Shown: positions 1-6,902, numbered from the stretch's first letter. The stretch: DNA of 10,920 nt from Candidatus Methanoplasma sp. (GCA_031274665.1 JAISPV010000021.1:1-10920); one strand, 5' to 3'. The notes: generated from the sequence alone by a model not told the origin. Numbers and translations: made by a program.

Positions 1-1
1 G

Positions 2-610
2 TTCAACGTGGCCGGGAGGTCTACGCACGGCTCTACCCCCGAAAAAGGCATCAATGCGTTCAAAGTGGGCACAAGATTCATCATTGACCTGTTGAAAGAG
101 TTCGAAAAGGAGTTCTCCAGAGAGAACGAAATGTTCATCCCCAAAATATCCACGTTCGAGCCGACGAAATGCAGCAGCACGGTCCCGAACGTGAACACGA
201 TACCGGGGAACTTCGAATTCTCTATGGATATCAGAGTGGTCCCGGAATACAATCTGGAAGAGGTCTTGGCCGTGGCCGGGCGCGTCGCAAGAGCCCACAT
301 GGAGATCACCGGGGCCGAGATAGAGATAATCGAGATACAGAGGCACGTCTCCGGAAAGATATCTTCCACCGAAGGGAAAGTATTCGATTCGCTGATGGAG
401 TCGATCGAATCGATCACCGAGGTAAGGCCCAGACCGGTCGGCGTGGGAGGCGCCACATGTGCGAACTTCTTCAGAAAAGAGGGATACGATGCATACGTAT
501 GGGAGCACGGAGGCGGGACCCTTCACGGCCCGAACGAGTATGTGGTCATTGACAACATGGTGATAGATGCGAAGGTCTTCGCTTCGCTGCTGTATAAATT
601 ATGCGTCTGA
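2..610 (+). CDS. M20-family metallohydrolase (ArgE/DapE-like), C-terminal part
   Basis: This reading frame is open from the left edge, so the N-terminal zinc-binding part lies outside the window and the GTG at 8 is an internal valine, not a start. About 202 residues remain. The start, with its STPEKGINAF stretch, matches the dimerisation (lid) domain that is inserted into M20 peptidases. The end, with GGTLHGPNEYVVIDNM, matches the C-terminal segment carrying the last zinc-ligand histidine. Family members are cytosolic dinuclear-zinc amidohydrolases that remove an acyl or aminoacyl group from amino acids or peptides, such as acetylornithine deacetylase and succinyl-diaminopimelate desuccinylase. 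The substrate cannot be told from this part. The stop codon overlaps the 3' end of the convergent ftsY by 12 nt, so there is no space for a separate terminator. The family call is secure; ArgE versus DapE versus a general peptidase is not. Confidence 0.85.
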   Translation, partial: FNVAGRSTHGSTPEKGINAFKVGTRFIIDLLKEFEKEFSRENEMFIPKISTFEPTKCSSTVPNVNTIPGNFEFSMDIRVVPEYNLEEVLAVAGRVARAHMEITGAEIEIIEIQRHVSGKISSTEGKVFDSLMESIESITEVRPRPVGVGGATCANFFRKEGYDAYVWEHGGGTLHGPNEYVVIDNMVIDAKVFASLLYKLCV

Positions 611-1720
611 CGCTGTTTCTTCGAAGAGGCGTTCGAGCATCCATTCCGAGTCGAAGACCTGAAGGTCCTCATAACCCTGGCCGTCCGACACGAAAGCGAT
701 GGGTTTGCCGATCGTATGCGCTATCGAAAGTGCGGCGCCGCCTTTTGCGTCCGTGTCGATTTTTGTCAGGATTATTGCGTCTATCCCGATCGCGGTGTCG
801 AACACCCTCGCCTGTTCGATGGCATCGTTCCCTGCCAGGGCGTCCCCGACGAATATCTTCAACGCAGGTTTCGCGACCCTGGCGATCTTCTTCATCTCAT
901 CGATCAGATTGTTGTTTGTCTGCATGCGGCCTGCCGTGTCCAAGAGGACGACGTCCTTCTTTTTAGATCTGGCATGTTCGATCGCGTCGAACGCCACCGC
1001 AGAGGGGTCCGCGTCCTGTCCCTGTTTGACGATCTTCACGCCGACCCTGTCGGCGTGTATGCTAAGCTGCTCTATGGCACCTGCCCTGAAGGTATCGCAC
1101 GCCGCAATGACCACGCTCTTATCCTCATCCTTCAATCTTTTTGCTATCTTCGCAATGGTCGTGGTCTTCCCGGTCCCGTTGATGCCGACGAACATCATCA
1201 CGATCGGCCTCTCCTGCTCGTCCACCCATTTATCGAAATCGAACTCGTTGATCTTCAGAACGCTCCTGACGGATTCTTTGACCGCGGTCTCGACCACCTC
1301 TTCGAGAGTGTACTGCCTTCCGTATCTCTTGTTCACGAGGTTGTCCCTGACCCCGAGAATTATATCCTGCACTACCGGATACGCTACGTCCGATTCCAAA
1401 AGGATGACCTCCAATTCGTCAAGGAGGTCATCGAGGGGGTCTTCTTTGATCTTCTTTCCGGAACCGCCGACCATCGTGCCGGCGGCGGCCTCTTTCTGTG
1501 CCGGAGCCCTCTGTTTCCCGAGTTTCAGCTGTTCTTTCTTTGAAAGAGGTTTCTCCTTAACTTCAGGCACCTGAGCCGTATCCTCTTTCGGTGTTTCTAA
1601 GGGCTCGGGCTTTCTGGGCTCTTCTTTCTTGGGCTGGTCTTCGTAGATCCTCTCTGAATCCAAGTTTGAGGATGACTTGCTGAAAACGTTCTTAAGTTTG
1701 GATTTCAGAGAATCAAACAT
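599..1720 (-). CDS. ftsY: Signal recognition particle receptor FtsY
   Basis: FtsY is the membrane-associated GTPase that docks SRP-ribosome complexes at the Sec translocon. The 373-residue product has a basic amphipathic start (MFDSLKSKLKNVFSKS) and a charged Lys/Glu/Pro-rich linker to about residue 90. An N domain of four-helix type follows (about 91-165), then the G domain. Visible GTPase motifs are G1 GINGTGKTT (179-187), DTFRAGA (209-215) in the insertion box, G3 DTAGR (261-265), G4 TKID (319-322), and the closing GGA (327-329) and GQGYEDL (347-353). The linker is longer than in minimal archaeal FtsY and could bind the membrane. Its ATG lies 6 nt after the prefoldin alpha stop with no clear Shine-Dalgarno sequence, consistent with coupled translation in the rplX-pfdA-ftsY operon. 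Its stop overlaps the convergent M20 gene by 12 nt. Confidence 0.97.
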   Translation of the reverse strand: MFDSLKSKLKNVFSKSSSNLDSERIYEDQPKKEEPRKPEPLETPKEDTAQVPEVKEKPLSKKEQLKLGKQRAPAQKEAAAGTMVGGSGKKIKEDPLDDLLDELEVILLESDVAYPVVQDIILGVRDNLVNKRYGRQYTLEEVVETAVKESVRSVLKINEFDFDKWVDEQERPIVMMFVGINGTGKTTTIAKIAKRLKDEDKSVVIAACDTFRAGAIEQLSIHADRVGVKIVKQGQDADPSAVAFDAIEHARSKKKDVVLLDTAGRMQTNNNLIDEMKKIARVAKPALKIFVGDALAGNDAIEQARVFDTAIGIDAIILTKIDTDAKGGAALSIAHTIGKPIAFVSDGQGYEDLQVFDSEWMLERLFEETASDA

Positions 1721-1726
1721 GACGGC

Positions 1727-2158
1727 TCACTGCACAGATTGCTGTCTGTTTTGATATTCGTTTTGGATGGCCACGGTAAGTTCTGCGGCCATCTTCTCTA
1801 TCTCTCCGAGAGTGTTCATGGTTTCTTTGAGGGCCTTGGAGATCTCATTGGCACCCGTTTCCATGAACTCTGCGGCCTCGTCCAGATCTTTTTCGGTCGA
1901 TAATCTGTTCCCTATGCCGACGATCGCTTTCTTCTTTCCAGTCACTTTTGCCGGTATGAATGAGGATGCGCCGACGGGTATGAGTATCTCGTCACCTTCC
2001 TCTGCGTTTGCCAGCGTCTTGAATGAGTCGCGCGCCCTGACGGTATCCTCGAGAGAGATCTGGAGCAACCGGACCTGTCTGTTCAGAGCCTCCAATTGGG
2101 CAGTGTAGGTATCGAGGACCGCCATTGCCTGACGAAGCTCGTTATCTTCCATTTTCAT
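1727..2158 (-). CDS. pfdA: Prefoldin subunit alpha
   Basis: Prefoldin (GimC) is a hexamer of two alpha and four beta subunits. It holds unfolded nascent chains in the cytosol and hands them to the thermosome. This 143-residue protein shows the alpha-subunit plan: an N-terminal coiled coil (about 5-50, with AQLEALNRQVRLLQISLEDT), a central beta-hairpin segment (about 55-90, GDEILIPVGASSFIPAKV and the glycine-rich turns after it), and a second coiled coil (about 92-138). Length is typical. The start ATG overlaps the rplX stop in an ATGA arrangement, so the two are probably translated by re-initiation; an in-frame ATG two codons later is a weaker alternative. The neighbours L18a upstream and FtsY downstream match a gene order conserved in many archaea. 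Confidence 0.95.
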   Translation of the reverse strand: MKMEDNELRQAMAVLDTYTAQLEALNRQVRLLQISLEDTVRARDSFKTLANAEEGDEILIPVGASSFIPAKVTGKKKAIVGIGNRLSTEKDLDEAAEFMETGANEISKALKETMNTLGEIEKMAAELTVAIQNEYQNRQQSVQ

Positions 2159-2379
2159 GCCCCGACTTCGTATTTCACAACTTGGTTCGTGATCTGATCA
2201 GGAGTGAGTTCGGTCACTTCAGCGATGTCTATCTCCCATCTTTTTAGCCTGTGTTTGCTGCCGAGAGTGGACAACACCCTCTCTCTAACTGCTTCCTCGT
2301 CTTCTGCGGAAACCTCGATGGAGAAAGGCTGCTTCCTTCTCGTGTCAGCATATGAACCTACCACGCGGAATGCTTTCAT
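2155..2379 (-). CDS. rplX: 50S ribosomal protein L18Ae (LX)
   Basis: This 74-residue protein starts MKAFRVVGSYADTRRKQPFSIEV, the beginning of the archaeal L18a/LX family: a small, two-layer protein of the large subunit related to eukaryotic eL20. Length fits the archaeal single-domain form. The pattern of a short beta strand, an acidic helix (SAEDEEAVRERVLSTLGS) and the sequence KHRLKRWEIDIAEVTEL also fits. It is the first gene of the rplX-pfdA-ftsY operon and its stop shares 4 nt with the pfdA start. A TATA-like element sits so that transcription would begin at or near the ATG, suggesting a leaderless message. In many archaea the genes for L39e, L31e and aIF6 precede rplX; here none of them is found in the 420 bp upstream. 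Confidence 0.93.
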   Translation of the reverse strand: MKAFRVVGSYADTRRKQPFSIEVSAEDEEAVRERVLSTLGSKHRLKRWEIDIAEVTELTPDQITNQVVKYEVGA

Positions 2380-2390
2380 GATGTTCGTGA

Positions 2391-2410
2391 ATTATATTTA
2401 ATTAATAAAG
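2391..2410 (-). promoter_or_regulatory. Predicted promoter of rplX-pfdA-ftsY (TATA)
   Basis: Read on the minus strand this 20-bp all-but-two A/T block is CTTTATTAATTAAATATAAT. Its TTTATTAA part (2409-2402) is centred about 26 nt before the rplX ATG at 2379, the usual archaeal TATA-to-start distance, so the message is probably leaderless. The sequence is nearly symmetric and could also work toward the right, into the region with no clear gene. Inference from position and composition only. Confidence 0.55.
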
Positions 2411-2655
2411 GTTTCCTAGTTTAAAGTGACCCCCTGCTTCATTGAGACGAAACATATCAAAGAGGCAAGAGGCCGCTTTTTACGAAATCGTTTGGCGGAA
2501 GCAGCATATTCGACAATCCGTAAACGGTCACAGGACTTCGGCGCACGCAAGCCGGGGGTCCAGAGGGCATACGGCACGGGGCTGCTAAGTTCTCATGGTA
2601 AGGGTCAGAACAACTCCATAACATTCTTTACGACGACGGGGCAAAAAATATTCTC
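2411..2655. other. Long noncoding stretch with potential RNA secondary structure
   Basis: No convincing gene is seen here. The longest frames (a GTG-started 78-codon frame on the plus strand, and a 55-codon minus-strand frame from 2624 to 2460) resemble no family I know. The sequence can fold. A hairpin at 2473-2498 pairs CCGC with GCGG and ACG with CGT. A nested structure pairs AGCAGC (2500-2505) with GCTGCT (2581-2586), CCGT (2518-2521) with ACGG (2571-2574), and GGAC-TTCGGC (2533-2542) with GCCGGG-GTCC (2551-2561, one bulged G) around an 8-nt loop. TATA-like blocks flank it on both sides. I tested it by eye against SRP RNA, RNase P RNA, tRNA and H/ACA guides and none fits well. Confidence 0.3.
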
Positions 2656-2663
2656 TTTATAAA
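2656..2663. promoter_or_regulatory. Perfect TTTATAAA TATA-like element of unknown direction
   Basis: The self-complementary octamer TTTATAAA is a strong archaeal TATA match in otherwise mixed sequence. To the right it would start transcription near 2687-2690; to the left near 2630-2635, which would cover the foldable stretch. No recognised gene lies at the expected distance on either side, so the target is unknown. The stretch from here to 2766 holds nothing else I can identify. Confidence 0.35.
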
Positions 2664-2766
2664 TGTCCCCGTCACAAGATCTACCGTACCCAGCATCTCA
2701 AATGTCCTCCGGTCCGACGGTCTGGCCTGTCCGCAGCTGTGCAAACCGGGCCCGTCCGATGTTTCT

Positions 2767-2778
2767 TTTTTATATATT
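2767..2778 (+). promoter_or_regulatory. TATA box of the UPF0201/TIM-barrel operon
   Basis: The sequence TTTTTATATATT is centred about 26 nt before the ATG at 2799. This predicts transcription starting at the start codon and a leaderless message. It also argues against the longer upstream start at 2739, because the TATA box would lie inside that coding frame. Confidence 0.65.
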
Positions 2779-2798
2779 CACAACACCCTGCAGATATC

Positions 2799-3188
2799 AT
2801 GGTCATGGTTTGGATATCATGCAAAGTGTATCCCAGCGAAGACAAGGAAAAGGTAAGGAAAGCGATCCTTAACTTATTCCCGGATGCTTCGTTGGATGAT
2901 ACAGATCTCGGGTTCGAAGGGGAAGCGGGCGCGGACAGATTTTGTGACCTTGTCAGGAAGCAGAAGATATTGGACAGCACAAGGTCGACGATGTTCAAAG
3001 GCATCAGGGGCAGAGCGATAATACTGCATCTGAATAAACAGGTCGCGGCGGTCGGGAAAGTGTCCTTCACCGATCCGGCGACGATCTTGGGAACGCTGCA
3101 GGTCACCATTGATGCCGGCGACCCCGAGACCGTCATAGACCGTATCGCACCGAGAACTGTGGACGGTGAAGAGGTGAAGGTATGTTAG
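2799..3188 (+). CDS. UPF0201/DUF54-type predicted RNA-binding protein
   Basis: The 129-residue product (from the ATG at 2799) matches, as I recall it, an archaeal family described as UPF0201/COG1931 within the Pfam RNA_binding (DUF54) group. Marks are an N-terminal strand followed by VYPSEDKEKVRKAILNLFPDA, the central stretch FCDLVRKQKILDSTRSTMFKGI, and LNKQVAAVGKVSF near residue 80-95. The family is small, cytosolic and structurally RNA-binding-like; related COG1325 proteins were predicted as exosome-associated. No catalytic motif is visible. The start was chosen because a TATA box lies 26 nt before it; the frame extends further upstream to 2739 but that part would span the promoter. Another ATG follows at 2805. 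The last 7 nt overlap the next gene, so the two are co-transcribed and coupled. True molecular role unknown. Confidence 0.75.
   Translation: MVMVWISCKVYPSEDKEKVRKAILNLFPDASLDDTDLGFEGEAGADRFCDLVRKQKILDSTRSTMFKGIRGRAIILHLNKQVAAVGKVSFTDPATILGTLQVTIDAGDPETVIDRIAPRTVDGEEVKVC
3171..3176 (+). promoter_or_regulatory. Shine-Dalgarno for the TIM-barrel gene
   Basis: GAGGTG lies 5 nt before the ATG at 3182, inside the last codons of the upstream gene. It is complementary to the archaeal 16S 3' end and supports 3182 as the start and translational coupling of the pair. Confidence 0.6.
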
Positions 3189-3949
3189 GGGTATCATGTA
3201 CGCAGTTCGGGCTGCAGGACCCGGAAAAGGTCATGGATATGGTATCAACGGATTTTGGGCTGTGGGAGATATTCTCCGAGGGGGAGAACGATATCACCAA
3301 TTTCTTTTCCAGGTTCGATGAGCTAAAGGCATCCTATGACCTGAAGTATTCCGTACACGCTCCCATATCGGATATCAACATCGCGGCCCTTAATGAAAGG
3401 ATACGAGAAACCTCCATCGAAGAGATGCTCAGAACGATGGATTACGCCAACCGGATGGGGATCGAGACCGTGACGATCCATCCCGGAGTATATTCCTTCG
3501 TCCTGCACGGCGTGAAGGAAAGATCAGAGGAGTTAGCGAAAGACTCATTGAAAAAAATAGAGAAAGGCTCCATGGAATACGGTGTGACCGCGGCGGTGGA
3601 GAATATGCCGTCCTTCGCCGTGATGATGGGGCAGCTGCCGAAGGACCTGTTCGGCCTGATAGAGGGCACAGATCTGAAGATATGTTTCGATGTCGGTCAT
3701 GCCAATACGATGGAGGCGATCGACGAGTTCATCGAGGTGTTCGGCGAAAGGATAGCGAACGTCCATATCCATGACAACATGGGCGATACTGACACACACA
3801 TGACCATCGGCGACGGGAATATCGACTTCGCCCGAGTGTTCTCAAAGCTCAACGGATACAAGGGCAACTTTGTGATCGAATCCCGGAACATGGGGTCAGC
3901 CGTTCTGTCAAAGAAACGTCTGGGCGATATCATGCGGCGGCATCACTGA
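3182..3949 (+). CDS. TIM-barrel sugar-phosphate isomerase / AP-endonuclease-2 family protein
   Basis: The 255-residue protein has the xylose-isomerase-like TIM-barrel fold (AP_endonuc_2, COG1082). Candidate metal ligands sit at the ends of successive strands: SVHAP (His59), TIHPG (His100), VEN (Glu140), CFDVGHAN (Asp170, His173), VHIHDN (His195, His197, Asp198), a loop with Asp204 and His206, and FVIES (Glu233). This is the standard set for a divalent-metal active site, so the protein is probably an active isomerase, epimerase or endonuclease-IV-like enzyme rather than a decayed copy. The substrate cannot be read from the sequence. It overlaps the upstream RNA-binding-family gene by 7 nt with a good ribosome-binding site inside it. 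It ends 135 bp before the convergent CDC48 gene. Confidence 0.82.
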   Translation: MLGVSCTQFGLQDPEKVMDMVSTDFGLWEIFSEGENDITNFFSRFDELKASYDLKYSVHAPISDINIAALNERIRETSIEEMLRTMDYANRMGIETVTIHPGVYSFVLHGVKERSEELAKDSLKKIEKGSMEYGVTAAVENMPSFAVMMGQLPKDLFGLIEGTDLKICFDVGHANTMEAIDEFIEVFGERIANVHIHDNMGDTDTHMTIGDGNIDFARVFSKLNGYKGNFVIESRNMGSAVLSKKRLGDIMRRHH

Positions 3950-4030
3950 ACACGTTCGGGTAACAGATCACGACCTGTCCTGATCCTTTGCAGTCTGCAC
4001 CATCAGTGAGAGGGGCCGGGTTCTTTCGGG

Positions 4031-4066
4031 CGGAGGGTCAGCGTATTCCGTACGAAACTCCCTCCG
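4031..4066. terminator. Inverted repeat between convergent genes
   Basis: CGGAGGG (4031-4037) and CCCTCCG (4060-4066) form a perfect 7-bp stem around 22 nt, which itself holds CGTA and TACG able to pair. It lies between the ends of the TIM-barrel gene (3949) and the CDC48 gene (4085). There is no T-run, so it is only a possible two-way 3'-end structure. Confidence 0.25.
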
Positions 4067-4084
4067 AAGAGGCCGCTCCGAATG

Positions 4085-6274
4085 TCAGCTGTACCCATCC
4101 GTGTTGCCTCCTGCGGCATGATACCCGTATTCTCTCAGCTTCTTGGACACCTGCGGCCCGAACTTTTCGATCGCCGAAACGAAGTCGGCCGTGCTGACCT
4201 TGCATTCTGCTATTTCCTTGTCCGTAGGGACCTTTCCGGGCTTTATGATGCGCCTGACGGCGGACATCACAGCCTCGTTGCATATCGCAGATATGTCTGC
4301 GCCGGTACACCCGTCCGTCTTGCCGGCCAGCTCATTGATGTCCACGTCGTCCGCCAAAGGTTTCCCCTTTGTGTGTATCCCGAAGATCGCCGTCCTCGAC
4401 TCTTGGTCCGGCGGCCCTATGAATATGCTCTTATCGAATCTGCCGGGCCTCAGCAGCGCCGGGTCCATTATATCAGGACGGTTGGTCGCCGCTATCACCA
4501 CCACATCGTTCAAGGATTCCAGACCGTCAAGTTCTGTGAGCATCTGGGATATCACTCTTTCCGTGACGTTGCTGTCGCCGCCGGTCCCCCTCTCCGGCGC
4601 TATCGAATCTATCTCGTCCATGAAGATCACGCAGGGCGAGGCCTGTCTCGCCTTTCTGAAAGTTTCCCTCACGGCCTTTTCAGATTCGCCGACCCACTTG
4701 TTGAGGAACTCCGGCCCTTTTACTGCAATGAAATTCGCTTCCGACTCTGTCGCCACGGCCTTTGCGAGCATCGTCTTCCCTGTCCCGGGCGGACCGTACA
4801 GCAAGATACCTTTCGGAGGTTTGGCGTTCATGTGCTCGAACACTTTTCCGAACTTCAGCGGCCATTCAACGGCCTCCTTCAGTTCCTGCTTTGCAGATTC
4901 AAGTGCTCCGATGTCCTCCCATTTCACGTTGGGCTTCTCTATCAGCACCTCCCTCAGGGCCGAAGGCTGAAGGTCTTTCAATGCCTCTTTGAAGTCATCC
5001 CTCGTCACGGAGATCTTTTCCAATATATCCACGGGTATCTCGTCCGTCTCAAGGTCGACCTGCGGGAGTACGCGTCTGAGGGCCGCCATGGCCGCCTCCT
5101 TGCAAAGTGCGGATATATCCGCTCCGGCGTAACCGTGCGTGCGGTCGGCCAATCTATTCAGATCGACATCGCCCGAAAGAGGCATGCCTCTCGTGTGGAT
5201 CTGCAGGATCTCCAGCCTCCCGTCCCTGTCCGGTATCCCTATCTCTATCTCCCGGTCGAATCTCCCCGGCCTTCTTAGCGCTTCGTCAATAGAGTTGGGT
5301 CTGTTCGTCGCACCTATTACGACGACCTTCCCCCTGGAATTCAGACCGTCCATGAGGGAAAGCAGCTGCGCGACTATGCGTCTCTCCGCCTCGCCGGTGA
5401 CCTCGTCCCTCTTTGGCGCGATCGAATCTATCTCGTCGATAAAGATGATGCTCGGGGCGTTCTTCTCAGCCTCTTTGAAGATCTCTCTGAGCTTGCCTTC
5501 GGACTCTCCGTAGAACTTGCTCATGATCTCCGGTCCGCCGAGCGAGATGAAGTTGCTGCTTGTCTCCCCGGCGACCGCTTTGGCGAGCATGGTCTTTCCG
5601 GTCCCGGGAGGGCCGTGCAGCAGGACCCCTTTGGGGGCCTCCACCCCTAATCTCTTGAAAAGTTCCGGGTGCCTCAGCGGCAGTTCGATCATCTCTCTGA
5701 TCTTCGCCACCTCGTTGCTGAGTCCGCCCAGATCGTCATACGAGACCTGGGGGACCTCCATCTCTGTTATCGTCGCGGGTTTCTCGGAGACCTTTACTTC
5801 CGTCCCCGCCGCCATGATGACGGCATCCCCCGAAGGCAAGAATGAGGTCACGACCAGATCGATCTTGTTTCCCATGACATTGAGCATGAGTACATCTCCC
5901 TTTGCGAACGCCCTCCCTTCCGTTACTTTGTTGAGATACTCCTCTCCGCCCTGAAGCCTCAGAGTTTCGGTCGGAGAGAAGATTATCTTTTCTGCGGTCT
6001 TCGCGATGATCTTTTTTATTCCCACGCGCTCGTCTATCGAGGTCCCGGCGTTGCGTCTGGTGGAACCGTCGATCCTTATTATCCCGCGGTTGGCATCTTC
6101 CACGTTGCCTCTCAATACTTTGACTACAGTCTTTTTCGCGCCGGAGATCTGTATTATATCGCCCGCTTTGAGCTCGAATATGTCCATAAGCTCCGGGTCA
6201 AGTCTTGCTATGCCTTTTCCGGTCTCTCCGGGTCTCAATTCCGCGACCTTGATCGCTTTATCATTGCTCATCAT
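4085..6274 (-). CDS. CDC48/VAT-type AAA+ ATPase
   Basis: This is the archaeal p97/CDC48 homologue (VAT in Thermoplasma): a cytosolic hexameric unfoldase that threads proteins through its pore and can feed the 20S proteasome. The 729 residues divide into an N domain of double-psi barrel plus beta-clam type (about 5-170) and two AAA modules. D1 has Walker A GPPGTGKT (221-228), Walker B IIFIDEID (276-283), sensor GATNRP (321-326), and the arginine-finger stretch RRPGRFD (334-340). D2 has GPPGTGKT (494-501), VIFMDEID (549-556), AATNRP (595-600), and LRPGRFD (608-614). Pore loops are KFYGESEG in D1 and KWVGESEK in D2. Both ATP sites look intact. Length is close to VAT. The C-terminus ends Gly-Tyr-Ser, with a penultimate tyrosine as in proteasome-docking tails but no hydrophobic residue before it. 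The ATG overlaps the stop of the upstream regulator by 4 nt; a second ATG follows directly. Confidence 0.96.
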   Translation of the reverse strand: MMSNDKAIKVAELRPGETGKGIARLDPELMDIFELKAGDIIQISGAKKTVVKVLRGNVEDANRGIIRIDGSTRRNAGTSIDERVGIKKIIAKTAEKIIFSPTETLRLQGGEEYLNKVTEGRAFAKGDVLMLNVMGNKIDLVVTSFLPSGDAVIMAAGTEVKVSEKPATITEMEVPQVSYDDLGGLSNEVAKIREMIELPLRHPELFKRLGVEAPKGVLLHGPPGTGKTMLAKAVAGETSSNFISLGGPEIMSKFYGESEGKLREIFKEAEKNAPSIIFIDEIDSIAPKRDEVTGEAERRIVAQLLSLMDGLNSRGKVVVIGATNRPNSIDEALRRPGRFDREIEIGIPDRDGRLEILQIHTRGMPLSGDVDLNRLADRTHGYAGADISALCKEAAMAALRRVLPQVDLETDEIPVDILEKISVTRDDFKEALKDLQPSALREVLIEKPNVKWEDIGALESAKQELKEAVEWPLKFGKVFEHMNAKPPKGILLYGPPGTGKTMLAKAVATESEANFIAVKGPEFLNKWVGESEKAVRETFRKARQASPCVIFMDEIDSIAPERGTGGDSNVTERVISQMLTELDGLESLNDVVVIAATNRPDIMDPALLRPGRFDKSIFIGPPDQESRTAIFGIHTKGKPLADDVDINELAGKTDGCTGADISAICNEAVMSAVRRIIKPGKVPTDKEIAECKVSTADFVSAIEKFGPQVSKKLREYGYHAAGGNTDGYS

Positions 6275-6894
6275 TCATCCCTTTCTTTGGCATCTTTACA
6301 TTTGTTCTCAATTTCATTCATCATTCTGGCCATGCTGTCCTCCCTTATGCCCATGTCACGGGAGACGGTCCCCACATCATGGCCAGGTGAGTTCAGCATC
6401 TCGTAGAGCATGCTCCTTTCCAGATAGCCCAATTCGTTTGCTATGGTACTGTTCATGAAAGACCTTATCATTGTGTTGCGTCTTTCGATCATCTCTTCTC
6501 TAAGTCTGTCGAATTCGCCGATCTGCCTGTCGATATCGGACAGACTCTCTCTGACCTCCTCGAGTTCCATGCCGCAGTTCTCCCGGGCTGTTCCGCCGCT
6601 TTCAGGCTCGGAGAGCGTGGCCCTGAACATGCCGTTGCGCAGGTCGATGGTCAGAGTGAACTCGGAGGCCGGACGGTAGACTATCTTATACGGCCCCCGG
6701 TCGCTGCTTTCTCTCCGGCTTTCCACCAGTCCGCTCCTCTCGAGGATGCCGAGATTCTTCATCACAGCCTGCTGGCTCATCCCGAGTTCCTTTGAAAGCT
6801 GCAGAGGGTAATGCGGTTCTCTCACGAGCGCCATCAGTATCCTGCGCCTCGTAAGGTTCTCCACCGCCGACAGGATCGTATCGAGGTCATTCAT
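6271..6894 (-). CDS. ArsR-like winged-helix regulator resembling heat-shock regulator Phr
   Basis: The 207-residue protein begins with a winged helix-turn-helix (about 5-75): [11 protein letters not shown], then [30 protein letters not shown] with the recognition helix near 40-52 and a wing after 60. Next comes a short strand region (78-95), a charged coiled-coil helix (about 109-146), and a C-terminal part (158-198) that itself reads like a small winged-helix domain. This order (wHTH, middle strands, long coiled coil, about 200 residues) is like Phr of Pyrococcus furiosus, a dimeric heat-shock repressor whose known targets include its own gene, hsp20 and an AAA+ ATPase gene. Here the gene sits directly upstream of CDC48/VAT in the same operon, with a GTGAT ribosome-binding site (6902-6898) 3 nt before the ATG and a palindrome at its predicted transcription start. 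A role in stress-regulated, autoregulated expression of the unfoldase is inferred; other ArsR-type functions remain possible. Confidence 0.75.
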   Translation of the reverse strand: MNDLDTILSAVENLTRRRILMALVREPHYPLQLSKELGMSQQAVMKNLGILERSGLVESRRESSDRGPYKIVYRPASEFTLTIDLRNGMFRATLSEPESGGTARENCGMELEEVRESLSDIDRQIGEFDRLREEMIERRNTMIRSFMNSTIANELGYLERSMLYEMLNSPGHDVGTVSRDMGIREDSMARMMNEIENKCKDAKERDE

Positions 6895-6902
6895 GTTATC
6901 AC

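Noticed and set aside
699..1574. Long plus-strand frames opposite ftsY
   Set aside because: The minus strand encodes a complete FtsY with all GTPase motifs; the opposite frames are Ser/Cys-rich without family features.
2460..2624. A 55-codon minus-strand frame about 10 nt after a predicted start from the TTTATAAA box
   Set aside because: Composition (many Pro, Leu and Cys) is unlike the neighbours and it is not L39e, the small protein expected near here. Kept only as a remark.
2470..2640. SRP RNA or RNase P RNA
   Set aside because: The GGAAG-hairpin with AGCAGC of SRP helix 8 and the conserved P4/CR segments of RNase P RNA are not present in the right order, despite short look-alike pieces.
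2426..2662. A 78-codon plus-strand frame upstream of the RNA-binding-family gene
   Set aside because: It begins with GTG, has no ribosome-binding site and no similarity I recognise; the region is better described as noncoding with possible RNA structure.
2680..2771. A small RNA or tRNA ending in the T-rich run before the gene at 2799
   Set aside because: No tRNA arms or T-loop sequence; the T-rich run is better explained as the TATA region of the next gene.
2739..2798. N-terminal extension of the UPF0201/DUF54 protein from an upstream TTG/ATG-like start
   Set aside because: The strong TATA box at 2767-2778 lies inside it and the family begins at the ATG at 2799 or 2805.
4082..5278. A 398-codon plus-strand frame opposite the CDC48/VAT gene
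   Set aside because: It is a shadow of the well-supported minus-strand ATPase; its product is rich in Arg, Cys, Leu and His with no recognisable motif.
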